Part shown: positions 17,843 through 25,967 of the stretch, one piece after another | Layout: each line of letters opens with the position of its first letter | Numbering within the stretch: position 1 is the stretch's first letter | From: Streptomyces cavernicola | GTDB lineage: Bacteria > Actinomycetota > Actinomycetes > Streptomycetales > Streptomycetaceae | DNA length: 64,000 nt | Direction: 5' to 3' | NCBI RefSeq assembly: GCF_029968035.1 | Contig: NZ_JASCIQ010000019.1 | Span: 62,001 to 126,000 of the forward strand | The notes under the pieces: model-generated | What the model was told of the DNA's origin: nothing | The model's database searches: none | The model's input: the letters and a program-made list of their open reading frames with translations, nothing else | Program-made: the position numbers and the translations under genes

Positions 17843-17856
17843 TGAAACGTGTTCTA
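17843..17856. promoter_or_regulatory. KstR-type operator upstream of the fused acyl-CoA dehydrogenase
   Basis: The 14 bases TGAAACGTGTTCTA match the KstR operator consensus TnnAACnnGTTnTA at every defined position. The site ends 11 bases before the ATG of a FadE34-like gene. KstR is the TetR-family repressor of cholesterol catabolism in mycolic-acid actinobacteria; the presence of a second perfect site upstream of the MaoC gene supports a functional regulon. Binding in this strain is inferred. Confidence 0.75.
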
Positions 17857-17867
17857 CTGTGCCCCGC

Positions 17868-20087
17868 ATGGCGATCGGAAGCATCGGAAGCATCGGAAGC
17901 ATCGGAATCACCGAAGAGCAACGGGAGTTGGCCGATGCGGTGCGCGGCTGGGTCGCCCGCGCCGTACCGCCGGAGGAGCTGCGCAAGCTGCTCGACGCGC
18001 CGGACAAGAAGACCGGCAGGCCCGCCTACTGGGACGGCCTCGCCGAGCAGGGGCTGCTCGCACCGCACCTGCCCGAGGAGTACGGGGGAGGGGGCGGCGG
18101 CCTCGTCGACCTCGCCGTCGTCCTGGAGGAGGCGGCGAGGGGCGCCCTGCCTGGGCCGTACCTCGCCAACGCCCTGACCGTCACCGCCCTGCACCGGGCG
18201 GAGCAGCGGGAGTTGGCGCGGCAGCTCGCCGCGGGGGAGCGGATCGGCGCGGCCGCACTGGGCGCCGGCACGCTCACCGCCGTCGAAGAGGGCGACGGGT
18301 ACGTGCTCGACGGCACCGCCCCGCCCGTCCTCTCCGGCGGCGAGGCCGACCTGCTGCTGCTCGCCGCCGAGTCCGCGACCGGCACCGTATGGGTCGCCGT
18401 CGACGCGGAGGCCGTCACCGTACGGGTGCACGAGAGCGCCGATCCGACCCGCGCCACCGCCGAGGTCACCGCGGCCCAGGCCCAGGTGCCCGCCGCGCGC
18501 GTCCTGCGCAGCCTCGACACCGCCCTCGTCCGCGACCTCGCCGCCACCCTGTACGCCGCCGACGCCTGCGGGACCGCCGAGCAGGCCCTGCACACCGCAG
18601 CCGAACACGCCCAGGTGCGCGAGCAGTTCGGGCGGCCCATCGGGCAGTTCCAGGGCGTCAAGCACCTGTGCGCGGACATGCTCGTACGGGTCGAGCAGGC
18701 GCGCGCCCTCGCCTGGGACGCGGCCCGCGCCGCCGAGGCCGACACCCCCGACGTGCGCGGGCTCGTCGCCGCGCTCGCCGCCGCCACCGCCCTGGACGCC
18801 GCCCACTCCTGCGCCAAGGACTGCATCCAGATTCTCGGCGGCATCGGCTTCACCTGGGAGCACGACGCCCATGTCCGCCTCCGGCGCGCCCTCGTCGCCC
18901 GGCAGTTGCTCGGTACGGGCGACAGCCACCGCGCGCGTGCCGTGCGTTTCGCCGAGACCGGGGCCCGCAGGGAACTCCGGCTCGACCTGCCCGCCGAGGC
19001 CGACGCGTACCGCCAGAGCGCGCGCGAGGCGATCGAGGGGGCGCGCGGGCTCGACCCCAAGGCCGCTCGCCAGGCGCTCGCGCCCACCGGATACGCGGCC
19101 CCGCACCTTCCGGCCCCGTACGGGCTCGGCGCGGGACCCGTCCAACAGCTCGTCGTCCAGGAGGAGTTGAAGGCCGTTGGGGTCAAGGTCAGCGACCTGG
19201 GCATCGCCACCTGGGTCGTGCCCTCGCTCCTCGCCTACGGGACGAAGGCGCAGCAGGAGGCGCACCTCGGGCCGACCCTGCGCGGCGAGCAGCTCTGGTG
19301 CCAGCTGTTCTCCGAGCCGGAGGCCGGGTCCGACCTCGCCTCGCTGCGGACCCGCGCCGAGCGGCTCGACGACGGGCGCTGGCGGATCAACGGCCAGAAG
19401 GTGTGGACGAGCGCCGCGCAGTGGGCCGACTTCGGGATCCTCCTCGCCCGCACCGACCCGGACGCGCCCAAGCACAAGGGCCTGACGTACTTCCTCGTCG
19501 ACATGAAAAACACCAGCGGGATCGACGTACGGCCGCTGAAGGAGATCACCGGCGACGCGCTCTTCAACGAGGTCTACTTCGACGACGTGCTGCTGCCCGC
19601 CGACGCCGTCGTGGGCGAGGTGAACGGCGGCTGGCGGGTCGCCCGCAACACCCTCGGCAACGAACGCGTCCACATGGCCGACCAGATGACCTTCGACACC
19701 GGCCTCGAAGCGCTCATCGCCCGCGCCGCCGACCTCGACGGGGCCTGCAGGACCAGGATCGGCGCGCTCGCCGCCGAGGCGCACGCCCTGGCCTGCATCG
19801 GGCTCCGTACGACGATGCGCCAGGTCGCGGGGGCCGAGCCCGGGGCCGGGGCGTCCATCAGGAAACTCGTGCAGACCCCGCACCAGCAGAAGGTCGCCGA
19901 GCTCGCCCTCGAACTGCTCGGCCCGGCGGGCGCGGTGCGCGAGGGCGCGGGCGAGCGGGCCGTGCACGGCTTCCTGATGTCCCGCTGCCTGACCATCGCC
20001 GGCGGCACCACCCAGGTCCAGCTGAACGTCGTCGCGGAGCGCCTCCTGGGCCTGCCGCGCGATCCCGAGCCGCGCCCCCTCATCTGA
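17868..20087 (+). CDS. Fused two-domain acyl-CoA dehydrogenase (FadE34-like)
   Basis: 739 residues from ATG 17868; GTG 17859 is an alternative start. Two acyl-CoA dehydrogenase units are fused: a degenerate N-terminal one (about 10-365, ending EQFGRPIGQFQGVKHLCADM and IQILGGIGFTWEHDAHVRLR) and a C-terminal one with the FAD/substrate motifs (QLFSEPEAGSDLASLRTRAE, INGQKVWTSAAQWADF, ITGDALFNEVYFDDV). The same fusion is found in FadE34/ChsE3 of mycobacteria, which dehydrogenates a steroid side-chain CoA ester. A KstR-type operator lies just upstream. The N-terminus carries a 9-bp tandem repeat encoding GSIGSIGSIG. The thiolase gene follows 23 bases on, so an operon is likely. Confidence 0.87.
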   Translation: MAIGSIGSIGSIGITEEQRELADAVRGWVARAVPPEELRKLLDAPDKKTGRPAYWDGLAEQGLLAPHLPEEYGGGGGGLVDLAVVLEEAARGALPGPYLANALTVTALHRAEQRELARQLAAGERIGAAALGAGTLTAVEEGDGYVLDGTAPPVLSGGEADLLLLAAESATGTVWVAVDAEAVTVRVHESADPTRATAEVTAAQAQVPAARVLRSLDTALVRDLAATLYAADACGTAEQALHTAAEHAQVREQFGRPIGQFQGVKHLCADMLVRVEQARALAWDAARAAEADTPDVRGLVAALAAATALDAAHSCAKDCIQILGGIGFTWEHDAHVRLRRALVARQLLGTGDSHRARAVRFAETGARRELRLDLPAEADAYRQSAREAIEGARGLDPKAARQALAPTGYAAPHLPAPYGLGAGPVQQLVVQEELKAVGVKVSDLGIATWVVPSLLAYGTKAQQEAHLGPTLRGEQLWCQLFSEPEAGSDLASLRTRAERLDDGRWRINGQKVWTSAAQWADFGILLARTDPDAPKHKGLTYFLVDMKNTSGIDVRPLKEITGDALFNEVYFDDVLLPADAVVGEVNGGWRVARNTLGNERVHMADQMTFDTGLEALIARAADLDGACRTRIGALAAEAHALACIGLRTTMRQVAGAEPGAGASIRKLVQTPHQQKVAELALELLGPAGAVREGAGERAVHGFLMSRCLTIAGGTTQVQLNVVAERLLGLPRDPEPRPLI

Positions 20088-20110
20088 CCGTTTCCACGAA
20101 AGGCTTCGCT

Positions 20111-21298
20111 GTGAAGACGTACATCGTCGGTGTCGGCATGACCAGGTTCGAGAAGCCCGAGACCCGCGACTGGCAGTACTGGGACATGGCCGAGGAGGCC
20201 GGGACCAAAGCCCTTGAGGACGCGGGGATCTCGTACGAGCAGGTGGAGCAGGCCCCCGTCGGCTACTGCTTCCAGCCGTCCACGGCCGGGCAGCGTGCCG
20301 CGTACGAGCTCGGGCTCAGCGGCGTGCCGATCTACAACGTCAACAACAACTGCGCGACCGCCTCGACCGCCCTGATGATGGCCCGCCAGTTCGTCGCGGG
20401 CGGCCTCAACGACTGCGTGCTCGCCCTCGGCTTCGAGAAGATGGCGCGCGGGGCGCTCGGCGGGGGAGCGGACGGGGGCGACTTCAAGACCTCGCCGGTC
20501 GCGCGGCACTACGGGATCATGGCCGCCAAGCACGGCTTCGAGATGTCCCCGCCCACCGCGCAGATCTTCGGCGACGCGGCCCGCGAGCACATGGAGCTGT
20601 ACGGGACGACGGAAGCGCAGCTCGCGGCGGTCGGCGCGAAGAACCACCGGCACTCGGCGCACAACCCGTACGCCCAGTTCCAGGACGTGTACTCGGTCGA
20701 GGAGGTCCTCGCCGCCAAGACCATCCACCGGCCGCTCACCAAGCTGCAGTGCTCGCCGACCTCGGACGGCGCGGCCGCGGCCGTGGTCGTCTCCGAGCGG
20801 TTCGTCGAGCAGCACGACCTCGGCGACCGGGCGGTGGAGATCGTCGCGCAGGCCATGACCACCGACACCGCGGACTCCTTCGACTCCGGCTCCTGCATCG
20901 ACGTCGTCGGCAAGCCCATGTCGAAGGCTGCCGCGCAGCAGGTGTACGAGGCGTCCGGGCTCGGCATCGAGGACGTCGACGTGATCGAGCTGCACGACTG
21001 CTTCTCCATCAACGAACTTCTTACGTACGAGGCGCTCGGGATGTGTGAGGACGGGGAGTCCGGGAAGTTGGTCGAGTCCGGGGCTACGAGTTATGGGGGG
21101 CGGTGGGTGGTCAACCCGTCGGGTGGGTTGATTTCCAAGGGGCATCCGTTGGGGGCTACGGGGCTTGCGCAAGTTGCGGAGTTGTCTTGGCAGTTGAGGG
21201 GTGAGGCCGGGGCTCGGCAGGTTCCCGATGCTCGGGTGGGGCTTGCGCACAATATTGGGTTGGGTGGGGCGGCTGTGGTGACGATGCTGCGGCGGTAG
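20111..21298 (+). CDS. Lipid-transfer protein / SCP2-type thiolase
   Basis: 395 residues from GTG 20111. Thiolase-fold landmarks: NVNNNCATASTALMMARQ with the nucleophilic Cys, VIELHDCFSINELLTYEA, and GGLISKGHPLGATGLAQVAE. It resembles the SCP2-thiolase/lipid-transfer group used in steroid and branched-chain side-chain degradation (Ltp-type, some acting as aldolases with a partner DUF35/MaoC protein). It follows the fused acyl-CoA dehydrogenase with 23 bases between, within the KstR-type regulated block. The last 250 bases are poorer in C at third positions than the rest. Confidence 0.87.
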   Translation: MKTYIVGVGMTRFEKPETRDWQYWDMAEEAGTKALEDAGISYEQVEQAPVGYCFQPSTAGQRAAYELGLSGVPIYNVNNNCATASTALMMARQFVAGGLNDCVLALGFEKMARGALGGGADGGDFKTSPVARHYGIMAAKHGFEMSPPTAQIFGDAAREHMELYGTTEAQLAAVGAKNHRHSAHNPYAQFQDVYSVEEVLAAKTIHRPLTKLQCSPTSDGAAAAVVVSERFVEQHDLGDRAVEIVAQAMTTDTADSFDSGSCIDVVGKPMSKAAAQQVYEASGLGIEDVDVIELHDCFSINELLTYEALGMCEDGESGKLVESGATSYGGRWVVNPSGGLISKGHPLGATGLAQVAELSWQLRGEAGARQVPDARVGLAHNIGLGGAAVVTMLRR

Positions 21299-21299
21299 G

Positions 21300-21440
21300 G
21301 GGTGGATTTTCCCCTACCAGCCCCTTCCCGAAATCCTGCGGAGCTGGTTCTTCGGCTTTCCCGTCGTCGTGGTTGCTCGCGCCCCGCGGCGAAGCCGCTG
21401 ATGTCACAGCCCCGCGCCCCTTACGGGGCTTTGGTGAAAA
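21300..21440. repeat. Dispersed Streptomyces intergenic repeat
   Basis: The gap after the thiolase gene contains CCCCTTCCCGAAA, CCGTCGTCGTGGTTGCTCGCG and CACAGCCCCGCGCCCCTTACGGGGCT. The same modules recur at 26929-27062, 51318-51350 and 57592-57845, always just after the 3' end of a gene. The end segment can form a short stem (AGCCCC/GGGGCT). A repeat family that probably acts as terminator or mRNA 3' stabiliser; function inferred. Confidence 0.6.
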
Positions 21441-21540
21441 CGGAGTCTGCCTCCTGAGAACATGGCCGTCATGGTCCAGAGCCCCCCGGATACGCACATA
21501 GCTTCCACCCCCCCGTAAGTCCGCGCCCCTGTGGGCGGTC

Positions 21541-22908
21541 ATGCTGGCCGCCTGCGCGGGCCAGTTCCTGGTCGTCCTCGACGTCTCCGTGGTCAACACC
21601 GCGCTGCCGTCGATGCGCGCCGACCTCGGCATGAGCGCGGTCGGCCTGCAGTGGGTCGTCAACGCCTACTCGATCGCGTTCGCCGGGTTCATGCTGCTCG
21701 GCGGCCGGGCCGGCGACCTCTTCGGGCGGAAGCGGATGTTCCTCCTCGGGCTCGGGCTCTTCACCGCCGCCTCCCTCGCGGGCGGGCTCGCGCAGGCCGA
21801 CTGGCACCTGCTCGCCGCCCGCTCCGTGCAGGGCCTCGGCGCGGCCATCCTCGCCCCTTCGACGCTGACGATCCTCACGTCGGCGGTGCCCGAAGGACCC
21901 GCGCGCGTGCGGGCGATAGGCACCTGGTCCGCGGTCGGCGCGGGCGGCGGCGCGGCCGGCGGGCTCGTCGGCGGCGTCCTCACCGACCTGCTCTCCTGGC
22001 GCTGGGTGCTCCTCATCAACGTGCCGATCGGCGCGCTCGTCCTCGTCGCCGGCGCGGTCTGGCTCAGCGAGAGCCGCTCCGGCCAGGCCCGCCGCCTCGA
22101 CCTGCCGGGCGCGGTCCTCGTCACGGCGGGTCTCGCCACCCTCGCGTACGGCATCGTCCAGACCGAGGCCGAGGGCTGGACGGCCGCCGCGACGCTCACG
22201 CCGCTCGCCGCCGGGCTCGTACTGCTCCTGCTCTTCCTGCTCGTCGAGGCGCGCACGAAGGTGCCGCTCATGCCGCTCAAGCTGTTCAAGGTGCGGTCGG
22301 TCTCGGCGGCGAACGCGGCGATGTTCATCTGCGGCGGCGGCATGTTCGCCATGTGGTTCTTCATGACCCTGTACGCGCAGAACGTCCTCGGCTACACGCC
22401 CCTGAACGCCGGGCTCGCGCTCATCCCGTCCTCGCTCACCATCGTCATCGGCTCCAAGCTCGCCCCGCTCCTGATGCCGCGGCTCGGCGCGAAGAACGTG
22501 TCGATGCTCGGCATCGTGCTCGCCTCGGCGGGCTTCGGCTGGCAGTCGACGATGACCGCGGACGGCGCGTACGTCACGTCGATCATGCTGCCCGGCATCG
22601 TGATGATGCTCGGCGCGGGCCTCGCCGCCACACCGCTCGCCTCCCTCGCCACCTCCGGCGCGGCCCCCGGCGACGCGGGCCTCGTCTCCGGCCTCATCAA
22701 CACCTCCCGCACCATGGGCGGCGCGCTCGGCCTGAGCGTGCTCTCCACGGTCGCCGCCTCCCGCATGGACGGCTCGGGCAGCCCCGAATCGCTGACGGAG
22801 GGGTACGCGGCGGCGTTCCGCACCAGCTCGATCCTGCTGCTCGCGGGGGTCGTCGTGATGCTGCTCTGGATGCCGCGCGGCACGGACCGCCGCACCCCTG
22901 CAAGCTGA
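21541..22908 (+). CDS. DHA2-type MFS drug-efflux transporter, N-terminus frameshifted
   Basis: 455 residues from ATG 21541, with 13-14 membrane segments and DHA2 motifs (QFLVVLDVSVVNTALPSMRA, GGRAGDLFGRKRMFLLGL, RSVQGLGAAILAPSTLTIL). ATG 21541 lies inside the first membrane helix, so the true start is probably ATG 21462 (MAVMVQSPPDTHIAS). That frame stops at TAA 21516 unless one C is removed from the C7 run at 21507-21513, after which it reads TPRKSAPLWAVMLAACAGQF into the main frame. One extra base, real or an error, explains it. Exports drugs or metabolites; substrate unknown. Confidence 0.85.
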   Translation: MLAACAGQFLVVLDVSVVNTALPSMRADLGMSAVGLQWVVNAYSIAFAGFMLLGGRAGDLFGRKRMFLLGLGLFTAASLAGGLAQADWHLLAARSVQGLGAAILAPSTLTILTSAVPEGPARVRAIGTWSAVGAGGGAAGGLVGGVLTDLLSWRWVLLINVPIGALVLVAGAVWLSESRSGQARRLDLPGAVLVTAGLATLAYGIVQTEAEGWTAAATLTPLAAGLVLLLLFLLVEARTKVPLMPLKLFKVRSVSAANAAMFICGGGMFAMWFFMTLYAQNVLGYTPLNAGLALIPSSLTIVIGSKLAPLLMPRLGAKNVSMLGIVLASAGFGWQSTMTADGAYVTSIMLPGIVMMLGAGLAATPLASLATSGAAPGDAGLVSGLINTSRTMGGALGLSVLSTVAASRMDGSGSPESLTEGYAAAFRTSSILLLAGVVVMLLWMPRGTDRRTPAS

Positions 22909-22931
22909 GGTCTCCCCCCCCGTGAGGCCTC

Positions 22932-23396
22932 TCACGCCGATCCGGACGGCTCCTCGCGGCGGGCCGCGTCCGCCAGCGCCTCGTCGACGACGGTCTCGCC
23001 GCGCAGCGCCCGCCGCATCGCCTCCGCCAACTCCCCGACCGGGCCGTCCTTGACGAGCAGCCCCGCCGCGCCCGCGCCCAGGGCGCGGCGCAGCAGGCCC
23101 GGCCGGCCGAAGGTCGTCAGGATCAGGACCGTGCAGTCCGGGCACTCCGCCCGCAGCTCCGCCGCCGCCTCCAGGCCGTTCCGCCCCGGCAGTTCGACGT
23201 CGAGCAGCGCCACGTCCGGCCGTACGGTCAGCGCCTCGGGCACGACCCGGTCGCCCGCCCCGACCTGTGCGACCACCTCGAAGTCCGGCTCCATGCCGAG
23301 CAGCAGGGCGAGCGCGCCGCGGGTCACGCTCGGGTCCTCGGCGAGCAGGACGCGCACGCTCTTGGTGGGGCGGTACTCCTGGGGCATCTCGTTCAT
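22932..23396 (-). CDS. Receiver-only response regulator (NarL-type without HTH)
   Basis: 154 residues from ATG 23396. A receiver domain with acidic pocket (VLLAEDPSV), phosphoryl-accepting Asp in VALLDVELPGRNGLEAAAEL, Thr in ILTTFGRPG and Lys in GLLVKDGPVGELAEA. NarL/FixJ family members normally continue into a LuxR-type HTH of about 60 residues; here the protein ends at RREEPSGSA and only 23 bases separate it from the convergent MFS gene, so the output domain is missing. No sensor kinase is adjacent. Possibly a truncated regulator or a stand-alone phospho-sink. Confidence 0.8.
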   Translation of the reverse strand: MNEMPQEYRPTKSVRVLLAEDPSVTRGALALLLGMEPDFEVVAQVGAGDRVVPEALTVRPDVALLDVELPGRNGLEAAAELRAECPDCTVLILTTFGRPGLLRRALGAGAAGLLVKDGPVGELAEAMRRALRGETVVDEALADAARREEPSGSA

Positions 23397-23522
23397 AAGC
23401 CAAGATTAAGGACATTTGGCGAAAATCGATCCTTGGGGGAGTGGCCGCCGTCATCTGACATTGCGTCAGTTGAGAGTCTTCACAACGGCAGAGGGCTGCG
23501 TTATACATGGTGCCCATCGGCC

Positions 23523-23536
23523 TAGAACGCGTTCTA
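23523..23536. promoter_or_regulatory. KstR-type operator upstream of the MaoC gene
   Basis: TAGAACGCGTTCTA is a perfect match to TnnAACnnGTTnTA and forms the core of a 16-bp perfect palindrome (CTAGAACGCGTTCTAG, 23522-23537). It lies about 120 bases upstream of the MaoC start in the gap between divergent genes. With the site at 17843 it ties both halves of the catabolic cluster to one TetR-type repressor. Binding inferred. Confidence 0.78.
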
Positions 23537-23654
23537 GAAGAGGGCGTCGGGCCGGTCGAGGACGGCCTCGGTGCGGCCGACGGTGCGGACGGTCGCGCCG
23601 AGGTCTTCGCCCTACGCACGCGCCATGAAGCGAACGACAAGGAGCCGTGTCCCC

Positions 23655-24548
23655 ATGCCCATTGATGCCGCAAAGGCCGTAGCCTCCGAGCCCCGCAGCA
23701 CCGACATCGACTGGGACCACAAGGACGTCCAGCTCTACCACCTGGGCCTCGGCGCGGGCCTGCCCGCCACCGACCCCGACGAGCTGCGCTACACCCTGGA
23801 GTCGAAGCTGCACGTCCTGCCCAGCTTCGCGACCGTCGCGGGATTGGGGTCTCCCCTGCTCGAGCGAAGCCGAGAGCTTGGGGAAGGCATGGCCGCGGCC
23901 GGCGGACTCTCCGCGCCCGGCGTCGACGTGAACCTCGCGCACGTTCTGCACGGCGGCCAGACCGTCACCCTGCACCGCCCGATCCCCGTGGCCGGCAAGG
24001 CCGTTCAGACCTCGACGATCCCCGCGGTGTACGACAAGGGCAAGGCCGCCGTCATCGTGATGCGCTCCGACGTCGCCGACGCCGACGGCCCGCTGTGGAC
24101 CTGCGACACCCAGATCTTCGTCCGCGGCGAGGGCGGCTTCGGCGGCGAGCGCGGGCCCTCGTCCCGCCTGGAGCTGCCGGACCGCGCGCCCGACCGCGTC
24201 GAGGAGCGCGCGATCCGCGAGGACCAGGCGCTCCTCTACCGCCTCTCCGGCGACTGGAACCCGCTGCACGCCGACCCGGAGTTCGCGAAGCTCGCCGGGT
24301 TCGACAAGCCGATCCTGCACGGCCTGTGCACGTACGGCATGACCCTCAAGGCGGTCGTCGACAGCGTGCTCGGCGGGGACGTGTCGCGCGTGCGCTCGTA
24401 CACGACGCGGTTCGCCGGGGTCGTCTTCCCGGGGGAGACGCTGCGGCTGCGGATGTGGCAGGACGAGCGCCGCGTGCAGGTGGCCGTGAGCGCGGCGGAG
24501 CGGGACGACGCACCGGTCCTCGCCGACACGGTGGTCGAGCACAACTGA
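23655..24548 (+). CDS. MaoC-family enoyl-CoA hydratase with repeat-derived insert
   Basis: 297 residues from ATG 23655 (AAGGAG upstream). Double-hotdog organisation: N-terminal MaoC_N-like half and a C-terminal hydratase-2 domain with the signature YRLSGDWNPLHADPEFAKLA (catalytic Asp/His). Related proteins (HtdY/ChsH3-type) hydrate enoyl-CoA intermediates of steroid or fatty acid side chains. Residues 64-78 (LGSPLLERSRELGEG) are encoded by a copy of a palindromic repeat at 23846-23887 inserted in frame where homologues, as I remember them, have only a short AGAGM stretch. Controlled probably by the KstR-type site upstream. Confidence 0.88.
   Translation: MPIDAAKAVASEPRSTDIDWDHKDVQLYHLGLGAGLPATDPDELRYTLESKLHVLPSFATVAGLGSPLLERSRELGEGMAAAGGLSAPGVDVNLAHVLHGGQTVTLHRPIPVAGKAVQTSTIPAVYDKGKAAVIVMRSDVADADGPLWTCDTQIFVRGEGGFGGERGPSSRLELPDRAPDRVEERAIREDQALLYRLSGDWNPLHADPEFAKLAGFDKPILHGLCTYGMTLKAVVDSVLGGDVSRVRSYTTRFAGVVFPGETLRLRMWQDERRVQVAVSAAERDDAPVLADTVVEHN
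23846..23887. repeat. Palindromic repeat inside the MaoC coding sequence
   Basis: Contains GCTCGAGCGAAGCCGAGAGC flanked by CCCCT and TTGGGG; the arms pair (CCCC..GCTCG / CGAG..GGGG). Nearly the same unit lies in intergenic DNA at 24627-24669 (inside the MITE) and at 27109-27151. Length 42 bases, a multiple of three, so the reading frame is kept. Confidence 0.8.
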
Positions 24549-24556
24549 CTTGCGGG

Positions 24557-24786
24557 CTAGGGCCTGTCGTTTGGATCAGGCCGGATCTGGTCGGCGGTGC
24601 CGATCGGTCGAGTCGAGCGGGGTGATGGGGGTACCTCCCTGCTCGAGCGGAGCCGAGAGCTTGGGGGAGCGTGCAGCTGCAAGGCGGAGGAGGGCGACAT
24701 GGCGGAGCCATGGCAACCGACGACAACGCCGCAGATGCGCGTGCCACACCCCGCGACCCCGGCAAGATCCAAACGACAGGCCCTAG
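24557..24786. mobile_element. MITE-like element with perfect 21-bp inverted ends
   Basis: A 230-bp non-coding element between the MaoC and alcohol dehydrogenase genes. Ends 24557-24577 and 24766-24786 are exact reverse complements (CTAGGGCCTGTCGTTTGGAT... inward). The outermost CTAG on both sides is also compatible with a 4-bp CTAG/YTAR target duplication as made by IS5-group transposases, in which case the inverted repeat proper begins GGGCCTGTCG. No transposase frame is inside, so mobility would depend on a transposase elsewhere. It contains a copy of the palindromic repeat (24627-24669). Confidence 0.8.
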
Positions 24787-24835
24787 GCCCGTTGACGTAC
24801 GAACAGGCCGGTTGACGTACGAGAGGAGCCGCACC

Positions 24836-25921
24836 ATGCGCGCAGCCGTACTGCACGAGATAGGCCAGGAGAAGCTGGAGGTCCTCGACGACGTCGAGGC
24901 GGTGGGCTTCGGGCCCGGCAAGGTGAGGATCAGGGTGCGGGCCACGGGCCTGTGCCACTCGGATCTGTCCGCGATGAGCGGCGTGCTGCCGCAGCCCGGC
25001 CCGTTCGTGCCCGGACACGAGGGCGCGGGCGAGATCGTCGAGGTCGGCGACGGCGTCACGCACGTCAAGCCCGGCGACCGCGTCCTGGTCTGCTGGCTGC
25101 CCGCCTGCGGGGAGTGCCCCTCGTGCAAGCGCGGCCAGACCCAGCTGTGCCTCGCCGGGTTCATGAACGCGGGCGTGCCCAACTTCCGGCGTACGGGCGG
25201 CGGTTCGGGTGACGTCTTCGGCTTCGCCGGGACCGGCACGTTCGCCGAGGAGGTCGTCGTCGACGCCAAGTGTGCCGTCGCCATCCCGGACGACGTGCCC
25301 TTCGACATCGCCGCGCTCATCGGCTGCGGCGTCACCACCGGGCTCGGCGCGGCCGTCAACACCGCGGCCGTGGCGGCCGGTTCGTCGGTCGCCGTGATCG
25401 GCTGCGGCGGCGTCGGGATCTCCGCGATCCAGGGCGCGCGGCTCAAGGGCGCGGCCCAGATCGTCGCCGTCGACCCGGTCGAGTCGCGGCGCGAGGCGGC
25501 CCTCCGCTTCGGCGCCACGGAGGCCGTCGCCCCGGACGGACTCGACGACGCCAAGCAGCGCCTCACCGCGGGCGAGGGCTTCGACTACGTCTTCGAGGTC
25601 GTCGGCAAGTCCGCCACCACCCGCACCGCGTACGAGAAGACCCGGCGCGGCGGCACCCTGTGCGTGGTCGGCGCGGGCGCCCTCGACGACTTCCTGCAGA
25701 TCAATATGTTCGAGCTGTTCTTCGACGAGAAGAAGATCCTCCCGTCCATGTACGGCGGCGGCGACGTCCTCACCTCGTACGAGCGGGCCATCGCCCTGTG
25801 GCGGGCCGGCCGGATCGACCTGGAGAGCCTGATCACGCACCGCGTCCCGTTCGCCTCGATCAACGACGCGCTCGACCAGATGCGCAGCGGCGAGGCGCTC
25901 CGCACGATCATCGAGCTCTGA
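24836..25921 (+). CDS. Zinc-dependent alcohol dehydrogenase (MDR family)
   Basis: 361 residues from ATG 24836 (GAGAGGAG upstream); the frame is open back into the MITE but that part is not gene. Catalytic zinc ligands: Cys in GLCHSDLS and GHEGAGEIVE; structural zinc knuckle in CGECPSCKRGQTQLC; NAD-binding AVIGCGGVGISAIQGARL. It resembles class III/Rxyl-type NAD(P)-linked dehydrogenases found in steroid and lipid catabolic clusters. Position between the MaoC hydratase and SDR genes fits oxidation of an alcohol intermediate. Just upstream, GTTGACGTACGA is repeated with a 20-bp period. Confidence 0.9.
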   Translation: MRAAVLHEIGQEKLEVLDDVEAVGFGPGKVRIRVRATGLCHSDLSAMSGVLPQPGPFVPGHEGAGEIVEVGDGVTHVKPGDRVLVCWLPACGECPSCKRGQTQLCLAGFMNAGVPNFRRTGGGSGDVFGFAGTGTFAEEVVVDAKCAVAIPDDVPFDIAALIGCGVTTGLGAAVNTAAVAAGSSVAVIGCGGVGISAIQGARLKGAAQIVAVDPVESRREAALRFGATEAVAPDGLDDAKQRLTAGEGFDYVFEVVGKSATTRTAYEKTRRGGTLCVVGAGALDDFLQINMFELFFDEKKILPSMYGGGDVLTSYERAIALWRAGRIDLESLITHRVPFASINDALDQMRSGEALRTIIEL

Positions 25922-25967
25922 CTCCTCGGGTCTGTCTCCCCAACTCCCTCACTGTGGAAGGACTTTG

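Noticed and set aside
21541..21543. ATG 21541 as the real MFS start
   Set aside because: It lies within the first membrane helix and lacks a ribosome site; upstream sequence restores a normal N-terminus with one base removed. Kept only as the literal coordinate.
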